Assembly (NCBI GenBank): GCA_905182995.1
Contig: CAJJDP010000053.1
Coordinates: forward strand, 62,001-126,000
Direction of reading: 5' to 3'
DNA length: 64,000 nt
From: Paramecium octaurelia
Lineage: Eukaryota; Ciliophora; Oligohymenophorea; Peniculida; Parameciidae
The translations under genes and the position numbers were made by a program. This document shows, piece by piece, positions 36,869-48,311 of the stretch. Under the pieces are notes generated by a model. The model worked only from the letters and a program-made list of their open reading frames with translations, searched no databases and was not told the origin of the DNA. Each line of letters opens with the position of its first letter. Position 1 is the first letter of the stretch.

Positions 36869-38977
36869 ATGAATGTTGAAACACAGAGCAGTTTATATAA
36901 CAAATTCAAACACCTATTAGATAAATTGAAGTATTATCAATCTACATGCTAGAAATAAGGAAAAGCCCCCTGTTGTCTTTACGCTTCATGAATTGAATTG
37001 TGATGACACTAAACAATTTTTTCAAGTAACTGCGGAGCTAATCTCATCTGGCATCAATTTCGTTATTGCTAAAGTAACACTTCAGACAATTATTTAAGTA
37101 AATTGACAAGAGAATGTGGCACATTCTCAAGCAATAAATCGATATTGAATTAAAGAGTATATCTCCAGATGTAGAAGTAGAAATTTAGCAATTTTATGAT
37201 CTTCGAATAAATTTCCTCAGATCTATTATCAAAGATCTGACACAATCACATTAACTCGGTGCATTGAATAATGATAATGAATTCAGATAATTTTTAGCTA
37301 ATTTATATTGCTATGCAGGGGAATTACATGAGCATCTTGGTAGGAGATTAGAGAAGATGAATCAAAAGCCTAAAGATAATTACAAAATCGCTGATTTATT
37401 CTACAATAAGGCAATTTCAATTTATCCCTTTTAAGGGAAATACTACTTCTTGATAGCTACCTTAATGAGATAATTTTAAGACACGTTCAATGCAGTATGC
37501 AATCTGCAGAAAGCCTATTTTGCCCAAATACCTTACAATTGCAAGGAGAACATGAATGAAGTCTTTGAAATAAACAGGACTCACTTCAATGATTGGGCTA
37601 AACATGTCAAGCCTGCAAGTGAATTGGATAGGGATACATACTTAAGAACTTTTATGGTGTACTTAATAAGATTCAATACGATTGTTGTATGAAATTAGAA
37701 TTAATTTAGTTTACTAAAATTGGATTCGAAGAGTTGACTTAGTTAACTAATATGTTTTTTCATTTGCAAGAGTATTTCAATATCATCAAAACTAATGTGC
37801 ACAGTGATTATAAGCAATAATATCAATTGTTGTTGAAAGTCATAATGATGACAAACTTTGGTTTGCACAACAGCATAACTACATTCTAATTGAAAACTGT
37901 TCAAGAAATCAATGATAATGATTTAGTGAGAGAATCCATCAAATATGTATTTGGATTGTATGTCAATTCACTTGATTTTATATTAAAATATTTGCTTCAG
38001 AATTCGATGAAGAATTTAGATCAAGTGCCTCCAGTGACATTTTTATAATTGATAATTCCAATCATCTACTATTTATATGATTAACCTTTGATTTGTACTT
38101 ATTTGTTGTCTGCATACCCTAGTTTAAATGATAAATTGGCATAGATCTTTTTATATTCAAGATAGAACTTGTATTAGGCAGAGAATATGGGAACCGATTT
38201 ATTTCAATTTCAAACTCAATTGAATAAGCAATTTCACAACTTTTTGTTTCCATTTGAAGTACCTTTAGTAGGATTCACTTGCTATAATCATGTTCTACAG
38301 ACATTCAAACAACAATCTTCAATCTATAAAGATGAAGACAGTTAGACATCAATAATATTGTTTTATGTTTGTGAACAAATAATATAATAATTGCCTGGCA
38401 TTTAAATATCGAATGTGAAGGAACCAAAGTGGGAATAAGAAATTCCAAAAGAATTGATTAAGAAACTAATAATAATTGATGGAATGAATGTGGCAATGAG
38501 ATATGGACAGGAATAATCTTAGGTGGCTAAATTTTGTTCTTAGGGATTGAAATGTGCCTTAGAATTTTGGGTTAAGAGAGGACATGATGTTATGATCATA
38601 CTACCTGACTTTTGCTTTAGCGAGAGCGAGATAAGTAAAAAGAAGCTAACAAATGTAATTATTGAGTAGATATTCTTTAGTAAAACAATGTTAACAAATT
38701 GCCTGATGATGTCAAGTTATTATTGGAGATGAAGAACAAAGGGTATGCCTATGGAGTTCCCAATTGGAATTACGATGACTCTTATATGATTCAATATGCT
38801 AGAGAAAAGGGAGGGTTGATTTTGACCAATGATCGATATAATGATCACATTAGAGCTCTGGAATCCAATATTGTAGAGAGGGAAAGGTTGAAGGAGTGGA
38901 TCAGAAACAATTGTATCAGTTATACCTTTCTGTAAAATGAATTGGTTCCCAATCCTGATCAATTAAAGAGAATTTGA
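36869..38977 (+). CDS. EST1/SMG6-like protein with C-terminal NYN nuclease domain
   Basis: Introns at 36931-36952, 37074-37098, 37687-37709 and 38655-38680 give 670 residues. The first 480 residues look like the helical EST1/SMG7 region: the block ADLFYNKAISIYPFQGKYY followed by AVCNLQKAYFAQIPY matches the 14-3-3-like TPR wording. The C-terminus is a NYN/PIN-type RNase domain of the Regnase kind: IIIDGMNVAM, FWVKRGHDVMIILP, NWNYDDSYMI and ILTNDRYND carry the expected acidic residues. A role in nonsense-mediated mRNA decay is inferred. I recall a Smg6-like nuclease reported in Tetrahymena but cannot check it here. Confidence 0.85.
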
Positions 38978-39060
38978 TTATTATCATATGCATAACATAA
39001 CATAAATTATGTAGAAAATTAATAAGCAAAATTATTTTTTTATGATGTACTTATAATTGA

Positions 39061-40018
39061 TCAAATGTTATTGTTCAAATTTGATCTGGGAGGTTATTAT
39101 TAAACTTATTATGGGGCTGGGTGATATTAAGGATATTGAGGGTATGATGGAATCACTCTTGAGGAAATAATTGGGGCAGCATATTAGACTGGATAGGTCT
39201 AAACTGGTTGGACAACACTGACTGGTTATTGTACAATTTATTAAACAACTGGTTATGGTGCAACTGTTTAAACAACTGGTTATTAGACCACTTATTAGAC
39301 AACTGGTTGTTGGACGACTTATTACTAAAAAGTTAATTGAAGTGAAAAGTACATGAACAACTTATCTCTCAACTGGATAGTATTCAACTCTCTCTTGATA
39401 TCTGTCGACTGGGACGTACTCTAATAATTTAGTAGGCTATTCGAATACCTGTGTATTTCTCTTGGAACACTTATGGGACGTATTCTGTTTAATATTCAAC
39501 TGCATAATAATCTGTGACTTTTCTTTCTCTTGGGACATATTGAACGACTTCTTGTTCTTCATATTCCATCACAGCCTTTTGGTAGGGAACGTATTCGATT
39601 CTTGATTCTCCCTTGATTGTTGCCTAATTTGAATTTGAAATTTTTGTTTACATGGACTGGTTGTTAAACGACTGGTTGAGCAATGACTGATTATTGTAAA
39701 ACTGGGGCTTGAACGACTGGTTAAGCGACGACTGGTTGAGCGACAACTGGGGCCACTGGTCTGGCGACGCTGTATGTTAGTGGGGCAACGGGAGCGTATG
39801 CAGGAGCATATTATGCGGGATATGTGGCTAAGGGGGCAGGGGCATATTGAGGAGCATATTAAGGAGCATATTAAGGAGCAGCATATTATGGGGCGTATTG
39901 AGGGGCATATTGTGGTGCTTATGGATGATATTATGGTGCTTGGGGTTGTTGAGGAGGTTGATCTAAAAATGTAGAGATTAATATTTTTACTTGATGGTGC
40001 GGGTGGTCTTTGAGACAT
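39061..40018 (-). CDS. Alveolin-like cortical (epiplasm) protein, 281 aa
   Basis: Four introns, each exactly 28 nt (39325-39352, 39421-39448, 39624-39651, 39963-39990), leave 281 residues. The N-terminal part repeats APQYAP, the next part repeats PVVAQPVV/PVVQQ, the centre (about 130-190) has alveolin-type Val/Pro/Glu/Tyr repeats such as EYVPVDRYQERVEYYPVE, and the C-terminus again repeats PVVQQ. Alveolins form the membrane skeleton beneath the alveoli of ciliates and other alveolates. The gene is unusually GC-rich for the window and internally repetitive (CAACTGGTTGT-like units on the plus strand). The start is at 40016-40018. Confidence 0.85.
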
Positions 40019-40109
40019 TATTTGATAAAAAGATTTTTTCTTATTTTTATTTATATATCCATGCCATAAATTTTATTGCTTAAATATCCTAAACAAATAA
40101 TTATAATTA

Positions 40110-41083
40110 ATGTAGTTAAGAAGTATCTCAAATAAAAAAAAACCAAGTCAGTTGACTCAAACTACTCAACTCTTGGAGAAGGAAACTAAGCACATGGTAA
40201 ATCATCAATCTAACCATTTCAATAGGAAGAGCAATTATAGCAACTTAAATAAATTATGCAATAAGAAAAATTTAAGAGGGAATCTGAAAAACCTACCGGA
40301 CAAAATGGTACCAGGTGGAAAGCTGCCAAAATAGACAAGGGATTGAGAAATTACACTCAAAATTTGCTTCAAAAAAAAAATAGTTTTGAAAAGAAATCAA
40401 TACCCACAGTTGTTAGACCAACTTCAGCCAAATTGCAACCTCTAGAAAAATCAATTAGAACACCAGCAATAGACAAAGATGTTGAAATATTTTTTACCTA
40501 AGTAGGATTGCTGCAATATAAAGAAAAATTTTAAAATTACACAATTCAAAGTTTAAGTATTTCTTATTTCTTATTTAGAGAGAATGTCACCGTGTAATAG
40601 TTAAGAGAAATGGGCATATTACCAGGCCATTAAATAAAAATAATGAGAGCTTTAAAAGAAATGCCTGAAAATATATAATAAATGCAAGAAGACAGCTTCT
40701 GTCAAAGTAGAGTAAGTGTGTCAGTAAGTGGAGTATAATGTAATTAAGCAAAATTAGCATGTTGGTTGTGTTATAAGATATTTGATGATACCGAGATAAA
40801 TTGCAATGGAAGGAACTTTTGTAGTTAACAATGTCTGATATAATTTAATTAAGAATATATGATCAAATGTTCGAAATGCAACAAGAAATTTTACAAGAAT
40901 GATGGCTGCGTCGTATATGATAATTACTATTGTTCTCAATCTTGTAGTATAGATGCTAATGACTCAGTGAAAGGATGCAGTACAAATACTATAGAAAGCG
41001 TAATAGAAGAGGATTAATTTCAATAAACCAATTATGCAGAACAATTTAATGAATTCTTAACTTCTAGTTTATTAAATAATTGA
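40110..41083 (+). CDS. SAM-domain protein with C-terminal Cys-rich zinc module
   Basis: A 29-nt intron at 40197-40225 restores one frame of 314 residues. A Gln/Lys-rich coiled coil (about 25-60) is followed by a SAM domain (FFTQVGLLQYKEKF ... LREMGILPGHQIKIMRAL) that likely mediates protein association. Next comes a module of paired cysteines (CWLC, CSQQC, CSKC, CSQSC) spaced like a zinc-binding treble-clef or LIM-like unit. A 30-nt stretch within the SAM region starts GT and ends AG and could be a second intron. The TGA at 41081-41083 abuts the stop of the convergent gene. Confidence 0.8.
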
Positions 41084-41865
41084 TCAATCATCCTCTGATT
41101 GTTCTGAACAGTCTTCTTTTAATTTCAATTCATTAAGTTAATATATCAATTTATCTTGATCTAAGTTCGATTTGCTTTTCATCTATTACACATCGGCTAC
41201 ATTAGTTTCCTCTACTTATTGAACAAGTTTCTTATCTTTTTCCTCTTCAGGCTACTGTTGCTGTAATCGTTTCAGATCCTATAACTGCTATTTTTTTTCA
41301 GTAACTCTCTTTTTTTTTTTAACCTCCACAGGAACTTCCACTCTTGGAACAAAGCAATTGTATATGCGTCGAGAATGCGCAGTAAGATTCTTTAAATATA
41401 ATTTGTTTTTCTTGTATTCTTATTTTATTTTATCAAAGTTGATAACACTGTTAGTTTGCTTTATCCTCTTTTCAATTCCCTAGTATTAGTATATAGATAA
41501 TACTTCATTATCTTCAATTAATTTTCTCATTTCTAATATTTTCTAACCTAAATTTGATGGTTTAATGGGTAGATCCTCATTTAGAGCATAAGACGAAGGT
41601 TGATTGTTGATAGTTAAGATTTTCTGCACCAATATTTTATTCTCAGTGTTATCTGGATGTTTGATTTCGAGTAATTTTTTGGATGTAGAAGGTTTGAGTT
41701 TTTTTTTGTGGAATGGTTTCTCTACATTCATTGGTTATTCTTTGATATTTTGGACTTGATTGACATGCTTGTTATATTACTACCATGAAATTGAATTCAT
41801 ACATATAGCAAATTGTACTCTGATATTGGAGTGATTATTTCATTTTTATTCCAAATATTAGTCAT
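41084..41865 (-). CDS. Lys-rich coiled-coil protein, 252 aa
   Basis: A 23-nt intron at 41780-41802 joins a short first exon to the main frame, giving 252 residues with TGA at 41084-41086. The product is highly charged (Lys, Glu, Gln), helical in its second half and contains poly-Gln and a KKKR cluster. No family is recognised. Its start ATG (41863-41865) is 8 bp from the ATG of the divergent small gene at 41874, and its stop touches that of the SAM gene. Confidence 0.7.
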
Positions 41866-41873
41866 TAAATTAA

Positions 41874-42148
41874 ATGGACAAGTTTGACACAATTTAGGGA
41901 AAACTGTTCTATACTGTTTATTGTAAGCACAAGTCAAATGAGATTACTCATTATTAGAGAGGAAGAATCAAAGGTAGACAATCTAAATAAATCAATTAGA
42001 AATGATTGTCTAATGGGATCCTCAAATTCAAGAAATCATCAAAAATCCAAACAGACTTAAACAGAACATTCTCGAAATGGCATGCACTTACTCGGACAAC
42101 GAAGACTCTAAACAAACTAAATAACACCAAGGAGTATTGGTAGATTGA
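41874..42148 (+). CDS. Small hypothetical protein, 82 aa
   Basis: ATG at 41874, a 26-nt intron at 41974-41999 and TGA at 42146-42148 give 82 residues. It starts MDKFDTIQGKLFYTVYCKHK and is helical and charged after the intron. An alternative 22-nt intron near 42132 would extend the frame past this stop, so the 3' end is uncertain. No function can be assigned. Confidence 0.5.
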
Positions 42149-42253
42149 ATGTAAGAATAGGACATAGCAACTTTAAATTATTAAGCAAATCTTATAGTTC
42201 ATTATCATCGCCTTTGGATTAAAGAAAACAGTTATTAATATGATAATGCATAA

Positions 42254-44094
42254 TCAGATCATTTTTCTTTCTAAAAATTTGTCAAAATTTTAGAGTATTT
42301 GCAGATTTTCTTGAATGACTTTTTTTACAAATCCAATCATTATATCATATCGCATTAATACTTTTTTTCTTTGTGGGTTTGGAAGGTATGATCTTCTTGC
42401 TTGAGTAGTTTTTCTGAGAGTTATTTTAAATGGTTTGTATCCATCTGAGACATCAGATTCGTCGTAAAACATGGATCTTTTTTTTCTTAATTAAAATTCC
42501 ATTTTTGATGGTTCTTCAATAGTAGGAGTGTGAATGTGCATAATTCTGTCTTTGGTTACACGAGATAGAACTTATTGTTAATCAGTTTCAATGAATCCTA
42601 CATCAGGTTCTAGATATCTTTCGCTGCCAATTCCTCCAAAGACTGCTATTTTAGAACTAAGTAAAACAGTTGAATGAGCACACCGAGGGATCTTGAGTCC
42701 TTCAGCTATGACCTATTACCAAAGGTTCAAATTGGGGTAGAAGATGTAATATTCATCTGATTCCAAGGTGCCATTCACTATGAAATCCCTTAAACCACCT
42801 ATGACTGCTATGCCTTGAACCTTCCTGAGGTATTCAACAGTGTGATTGTGCATAGGATAAGGTCCTTTACCAACAGTTTCCACCTAATCCCACGAGAGAG
42901 GTGTATTATTGGAGGAACAATAAGAAAGTTTACGCATAACATTGACCGAATTGCCATCAGCATCTTTGCCTCCGAATGAATATATGTTATCTAATGGCAT
43001 TATGTCTGTGGGTATAGTTTCTTGGAATTTGCCTTGAGATGAGATATTGACAATGGCATGACAACTAACAGGAGGAGATTTGACCTTAAATAATTTCCAC
43101 ACCTACTTTTCCATATTGAAAACAGCAGTATCAGATAGAACCTCTTCGTTGGAGTTGATTCCTCCATACACAAGCATCCACTTTGGACCTACGAGACAGG
43201 CCCTATGTTGTCTCCTAGGTTCAATGTAGTCTCCTTGAGGATGAACCTTTTCCCAAGTCATGGTGCTTACAGTGTATTCATAAATAGAATTGGTGCATTC
43301 TCTAAGTTTGAGTTTGGGATTGAATTGACCGCATCCACCAAAGTAGATAAATTTATTTTTGTATTGAACTACTGACAAGCCTGCTCTTCCTTGTTTTGGG
43401 TGGTCTCCATTGCCTTGTACCACTTGCCAGATCTGAAACTCTTGAGATAATCAAATCTATTTACTGATATCGTATTTGAGCATTTGATTTCTGACTCCGT
43501 CTCCTCCGATTCCTCCGTATAAATATAATTGATCATTGAAAAGAGTGAAAGCAGCTTGTTCTGTGAAGGAGGGTTTGAATGTCCTAATATCTCTTGTGAG
43601 ACGTTGAGATTCGAAGTAGAAAGTGAGTTGGGTAGGAGTGTCCATGATTTATTCTATGGGTGCTTCCAATTTTGGGAGCTAGAATACTATTAATGTTGCA
43701 AAAACGACGTACCCTTTTGTTATGGCTTTAACTCCAAGGCCTTTTTAGGTGATTGATCTCTGCGCTTGAGTTTTTAATAGTTCCTAATTTTGGTCTTTTG
43801 AGTTAGAGATAAGGCTTCAGTCATAGCATTTTCCTATCTTTCTCTGCTTTGATTGATGATGGTTTCTCTTTGCTTTTTATTGTGTTATAACTAGACTTGC
43901 AATCGCTCTTTTGGAGATGGTATTCTTGAGACTTGATGTGTGAATGCAGCCCTATATCAATCAATTATATACATTTAGGGCATTTCAGTAAATGTTTTGA
44001 AGAAGGTGCTTTGGGTTAGCGAGGCATTTTTCTCAAAGTGGATTATTTCTATTTGAGGTTGTTGAACAGTTACAAGAGACGATGATCGTCTCAT
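42254..44094 (-). CDS. Kelch-repeat beta-propeller protein, 589 aa
   Basis: Three introns (26 nt at 43687-43712, plus 24 nt near 43434-43457 and 21 nt near 43955-43975) give 589 residues. A basic coiled-coil leader of about 170 residues precedes five to six kelch repeats, each with a GG pair: LYLYGGIGG, FIYFGGCGQ, WMLVYGGINS, IYSFGGKD, IAVIGGLR and IAVFGGIGS. A basic tail follows. Kelch propellers bind other proteins; the partner is unknown. The stop is TGA at 42254-42256. Confidence 0.9.
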
Positions 44095-44161
44095 TGATTA
44101 TTACTATTGTGGCAATTATTTCAATTTTTTCATTAAATGCAATAATTTTTATTGTTAATTA

Positions 44162-45290
44162 ATGTTCAGCTTTTCACCAATCAAACAGAAATAATACCTC
44201 AGTGCCTCAAACCAATTTGAACAACCTTTAGATGACATGAGTTGCATAATCGAAAACGGCAGCGTCGGATCCCTGTATTTAGGGAACATCGAGTCAGCTT
44301 GTATTAAATCTCATCAACTCTTTTATAGCCAGTTTAGAAAACTTGAGGAGACATAAAATCAAGGGAGTTCTATCCATCTGCATGAATAAGATTCCCTTTG
44401 AAGTGCAGTCATCACTTTAACATTATTCACACATTTATTTGGAGGATTGTGAGTCTGAAAACATAGCCAGACATTTTGAGAACTCCAATCAGTTCATCGA
44501 CAAAGCAAGACAATCTGGGAATGTCTTAGTTCATTGCATGGCTGGAATCTCTAGATCGGCTACTCTTGTTGCAGCTTATCTAATGAAGAAAAACAACATG
44601 AGTGCTCAAGATGCCATAAGATTACTTGAAAGAAAGAGATGGTAAGTCTACCCCAACAATGGATTCCTCAGACAATTGTCACAATATGAAAAGGTGTTAT
44701 ACTAATAAAATGGAAGATCTGACATCTCTTCTCCTCTCAGAGATTCGTGGTCTAAGTAATTAGTCATTATTATAGATTTAGACAATTTTAAACTCCCACC
44801 AAGGATAATTTGTTTTATAACAAATATGAAGAATAACAACCATCCAGTCAAAAAACTAGACCCTTGGATGAGATTTGCTTTGATAATTATAAACGGAAAT
44901 CTATTGGCTATGAGGATCTGCTTAGAAGTCCAGAACCTAATGAAAAGAAACCTTTTTCTTTAACTTAACATAGGCCAAGTTCAGCTGTAAGGACATCTCC
45001 TGATCTCATTAGAAAGAAGAATTTGTTGTCTGATGCTAGTAATTTTCATAGTTCTATGCGTTTTAGTCCATGGAAATAAGAAAGATGGTTTGGCTGCCTT
45101 TGCTTTGGAATTGAATTAGGCGGATTGGCAAAGTAAAAAACTGGATTTTGAAAGCAAATACTCAAAACCAGTCAGTTAACAAAACAATGTGAAATCATTC
45201 CTTACTCCAACTCGTCCATCATAATTGAATCAACATCAAAGCAAATTGGATGAATTGCTTAATTCTTTCAATAGAAAATCCATACTATGA
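44162..45290 (+). CDS. Dual-specificity protein phosphatase
   Basis: Introns at 44301-44328, 44756-44775 and 45039-45066 give 350 residues. The DSP domain spans about 30-190 with the catalytic loop HCMAGISRSATLVAAYLM (Cys nucleophile, Arg), an upstream general-acid aspartate in LEDCESE, and RWQVYPN for the usual (K)RxxxxPN. A disordered Ser/Lys/Pro tail of 160 residues with several Arg-x-x-Ser sites follows. It removes phosphate from Tyr and Ser/Thr; the target is unknown. It is divergent from the kelch gene, 67 bp apart. Confidence 0.92.
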
Positions 45291-45344
45291 TTATAGAAAT
45301 ATATATGAATATATCCTATTAATCCTTATTCATTATTATTTTTA

Positions 45345-47033
45345 ATGAACTCCCTGTCCAAGCGTATTAGAAAGATCAAGAAAACCCCTAAGGTGACCTA
45401 ATTTGAAGATTCCGATGATCCTCAATAATTCACAGCGTGCATCGCAAACCTCAATTAAATTGTGGCTGAAGATCAATGTTTCTCTAGTTTCACTATTTTC
45501 TAGTCAAACAAATCGTAACCAAGGAGTTATTGGTTAGATTGATGGAATATTTACGACACAACAATCCCTAAGTGGTTATCAATGCTCTCAATGCAATCCA
45601 AAATGTATTACGTATTAGTGATAATTTTGGTTCTGAAGTCAGAGATCAATTCAAAGACCTAGGCTTATTGGGCATCCTATTACTATTTCCTATCCAAGAG
45701 AACACCTTGTCGAGTTACTTGAACTTGGCAATTGAAATCTTTGAAACTTGGGATATAACATTGTTAATGCCATTTTATTAAAGAATTTTGCCAATTTTAG
45801 ATACTTGTCTCCAGAAAGTTTATAATGAGGATATCATATCAGAAGCATTAAATTTGTTACAAGTACTAACAGAGATCCCTCAATTTAATTTAAAGAAGAT
45901 AAATGTAGACTAAATATTCCAACATGACATAATTAAGTAATTACATTTTGCCAATCAAATGAAATTAAAAGCACTGACCCTTTAGACATACTTAAACATC
46001 GATCGATTAGACACTGAAATGTTTTCATTGATTAATGAAGTCATCAGAATCAATATCTTCTAAGAATTGGATAATATCGAATCATTTCTATAGAAGCAAG
46101 TGACAATGGAGGAAGAGTCTGAATTTAAATAAGATGAAAGACTACTTAGTACACTTCAAATTTGGAAATGCTCAGCTCAATCCATAATCTAAGTATTGGT
46201 TTATTTGAATCGAATTTATGAAGAAGATAATGATGATCAATATGTGAATAATCAGAAATTCTAATAGTTCTTCTCAAAGAATATCATAGTTGAATTAGAG
46301 GAATTAGTATTAAAGAATTTCTTCAATTACTCTGGAGTCATTCAAAAAAAACTATTCACTGATCAAACTACTTTCACCGATGAATTATTGAGTCTAACTC
46401 TATTGATCTTCAAGTAATTGTAACAACAATAATTTTAGTTTAGGAAATAATTTATTAGCCAATCTTTAACCATTAGTATGTTTATAAACATTAGAGCCTA
46501 TTCTACCCTAAATTTAAGCTATACTCCAAGTAGATATAATTGCAGATGAGGATAAAAAAGAACTCGCTTAATCTGAATTCTTGTTGTTGATAAAATTATT
46601 AAAAGTGAACCCACAACTGGTGTTGCAAATCCCTCCTTAATTTATTGTTCATTTGTGTGAATTGACTGATGCTACTGATATATTATTTCACATCATAGAA
46701 GTCATGAAAATTAGGTATTCAAGCAAAGTTAAAAATGATATTGAAACCATACGCTTAGTAACATAAAAGTTACTTAAGTTAATGAACTAATCCAACATTA
46801 TGTTGGCTGCTTAGGCTTTGGATTGTCTGTTCGACGTGTATACAGAGGAAGACTTCAATGCTCTTTTAGTGGAAATGCAGATTCTTGAACTGTTATCGTA
46901 GGGATACTAATATTTATAATCGTAATTGCCATAGGAGAAGAAGACTTTAGCAAAGGAGGATTGGAAGTTCTTAAAACTAACAGTGACCAATTTAAAGTAG
47001 TTTATTGAATACAAAGTAAAAATGATAAAGTGA
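45345..47033 (+). CDS. ARM/HEAT-repeat protein, possibly importin-alpha- or HEATR3/Syo1-like
   Basis: Introns at 45478-45503 and 46414-46438 give 545 residues. A short basic leader (KRIRKIKKTPK) precedes helical repeats beginning LLVRLMEYLRHNNPQVVINALNAIQNVL, which are armadillo/HEAT in character and continue to near the C-terminus. The basic leader followed by ARM repeats is reminiscent of importin-alpha (IBB then ARM) and of HEATR3/Syo1. I cannot decide between them, and the generic ARM call is the safe one. A role in nuclear import of cargo such as ribosomal proteins is inference. Confidence 0.75.
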
Positions 47034-47101
47034 TTTCATGTGTATATTAATTAATATCAACATTGCATATTAAAGTTAACAAATTAAAATTCAAATTCCA
47101 C

Positions 47102-47353
47102 TCATTATTTTTTGTTGCCATCGATAAATTTGCCCAACAATTCTTGAATGCCATAATCACTCCATTCTCTTTCCTTTTCCAATTTGGGCAATGACTCTGG
47201 GAGATCCAAATTGACATTGTCTTTTTTGTCTGAAACGTAGATGTTGACATCTTTGAGAACGTCCTTCCTCCACTTTGTATCGACCTTGTAACTCAATTGA
47301 GGATTGAGCATATTGAAGGAGAAAACTCCATCTCTTCTTTGTGAGGAATTCAT
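47102..47353 (-). CDS. Small hypothetical protein, 83 aa
   Basis: An intronless 83-codon frame, ATG at 47351-47353, TGA at 47102-47104; the last residue is Gln encoded by TAA. It starts MNSSQRRDGVFSF and is rich in Asp, Lys and Leu with a Trp-containing centre. Codon usage and length suggest a real gene, but no family is recognised. It ends 68 bp past the ARM gene stop on the opposite strand. Confidence 0.65.
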
Positions 47354-47443
47354 AATTTAAATTGATTATTAAGAGTTAATATTATTAATGTGAACAATTA
47401 AATTATGAACTGATTAACTAAGAATTTTAGTTTATAAATTAAT

Positions 47444-47893
47444 TCATTATAAAATGAGCTGTAAAATAGTATTCACATCAAATTTGAATTCAAGTTCTCT
47501 ACTAATTTCAGGCAGGGGATACTCATCCTCGAAATCGAATTGAACATTGTAATTCTGCAGTTTCCTCCTCAACTTAAGAACCTTTTTGGAGACAATGACT
47601 TATTATTTGGGAAATCTCTCGATGGGAGCTTCGTAACCTTTGGTTTTGGCTCCAGGAATGGCCGCAGCAATGAGATCATCGAAGGTGTTCTTGTTTTTGT
47701 CGAGTTTGAGTACGATCCAAATCATCTATTGAAAGAGGACATCCTTCTGATATTAGTTGACCAACTTGTCGTATTTATCTTGATATCGATAGGGTTCGTA
47801 ATCCTGGAGGAGGATGGCAACCCATTCGCTGTAGTTGTAGAGATCCTTCTCTTCGGAAACACTTAAGTATAAATCATCATCATTTGAGTTCAT
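47444..47893 (-). CDS. Hypothetical protein, 149 aa
   Basis: An intronless 149-codon gene with ATG at 47891-47893 and TGA at 47444-47446. It is acidic at the N-terminus (MNSNDDDLYLS) and has a basic, helical second half. Aromatic and charged residues are evenly spread, as in a folded protein. No domain is recognised. Confidence 0.65.
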
Positions 47894-47945
47894 ATATGAT
47901 TATTTAATTTGTACACACAGGAATATTAAATTATTGTGGATATAA

Positions 47946-48269
47946 TCATTTCAGTAACAACTCTTTGGCTTCATTGATTTTAGTGGCCACATATGTGGAT
48001 CCGCCTTGATCTGGATGATTGAGCATCAGCAATGTGCGATGACGAGTCTTGATTTGATCTTGAGGAGTGCCTTCTCTGACTCCGAGAATCAATTGGGCCT
48101 CCCTTCTGGTGAGTTGAGTTGAGAAGGTTCCTTTGTAGAAGGCCCTTGATGTTTCCACAGTCTTGAAAAACTCCTTGCTCTTGATTTGTCTGTAGGTACG
48201 AATCAATAGTTTAGTTCCTCCTCCAACTACAATTAGGCCACAACCTATGGCGAACAGAGCAGATGACAT
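47946..48269 (-). CDS. Mitochondrial import motor J-protein PAM18/TIM14
   Basis: Encodes 107 residues: one N-terminal TM helix (about 4-24) and a C-terminal J-like domain with the HPD tripeptide in [12 protein letters not shown], ending [11 protein letters not shown]. It stimulates mtHsp70 at the TIM23 import channel in the inner membrane. The AFYKGTF and [11 protein letters not shown] segments match the PAM18/DNAJC19 family. The true ATG is at 48267-48269; the frame is open further upstream but has no ATG there. Confidence 0.93.
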   Translation of the reverse strand: MSSALFAIGCGLIVVGGGTKLLIRTYRQIKSKEFFKTVETSRAFYKGTFSTQLTRREAQLILGVREGTPQDQIKTRHRTLLMLNHPDQGGSTYVATKINEAKELLLK

Positions 48270-48311
48270 AAATTTAATTTTATTTATGATTACCAATTCA
48301 ATTTATTATTA

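Noticed and set aside
39569-40018. A 149-codon Ser/Cys/Arg-rich standard-code frame
   Set aside because: It is a shifted reading of the alveolin-like gene after its first intron is left in. The spliced frame gives meaningful repeats instead.
40555-40590. Second intron within the SAM region of the gene at 40110
   Set aside because: A 30-nt GT...AG fits but is a multiple of three with no stop, so retention and removal both keep the frame. Left open.
48270-48296. Upstream extension of PAM18
   Set aside because: The frame is open, but the first codon there is not ATG. The ATG at 48267-48269 sits just before the TM helix, as expected for the family.
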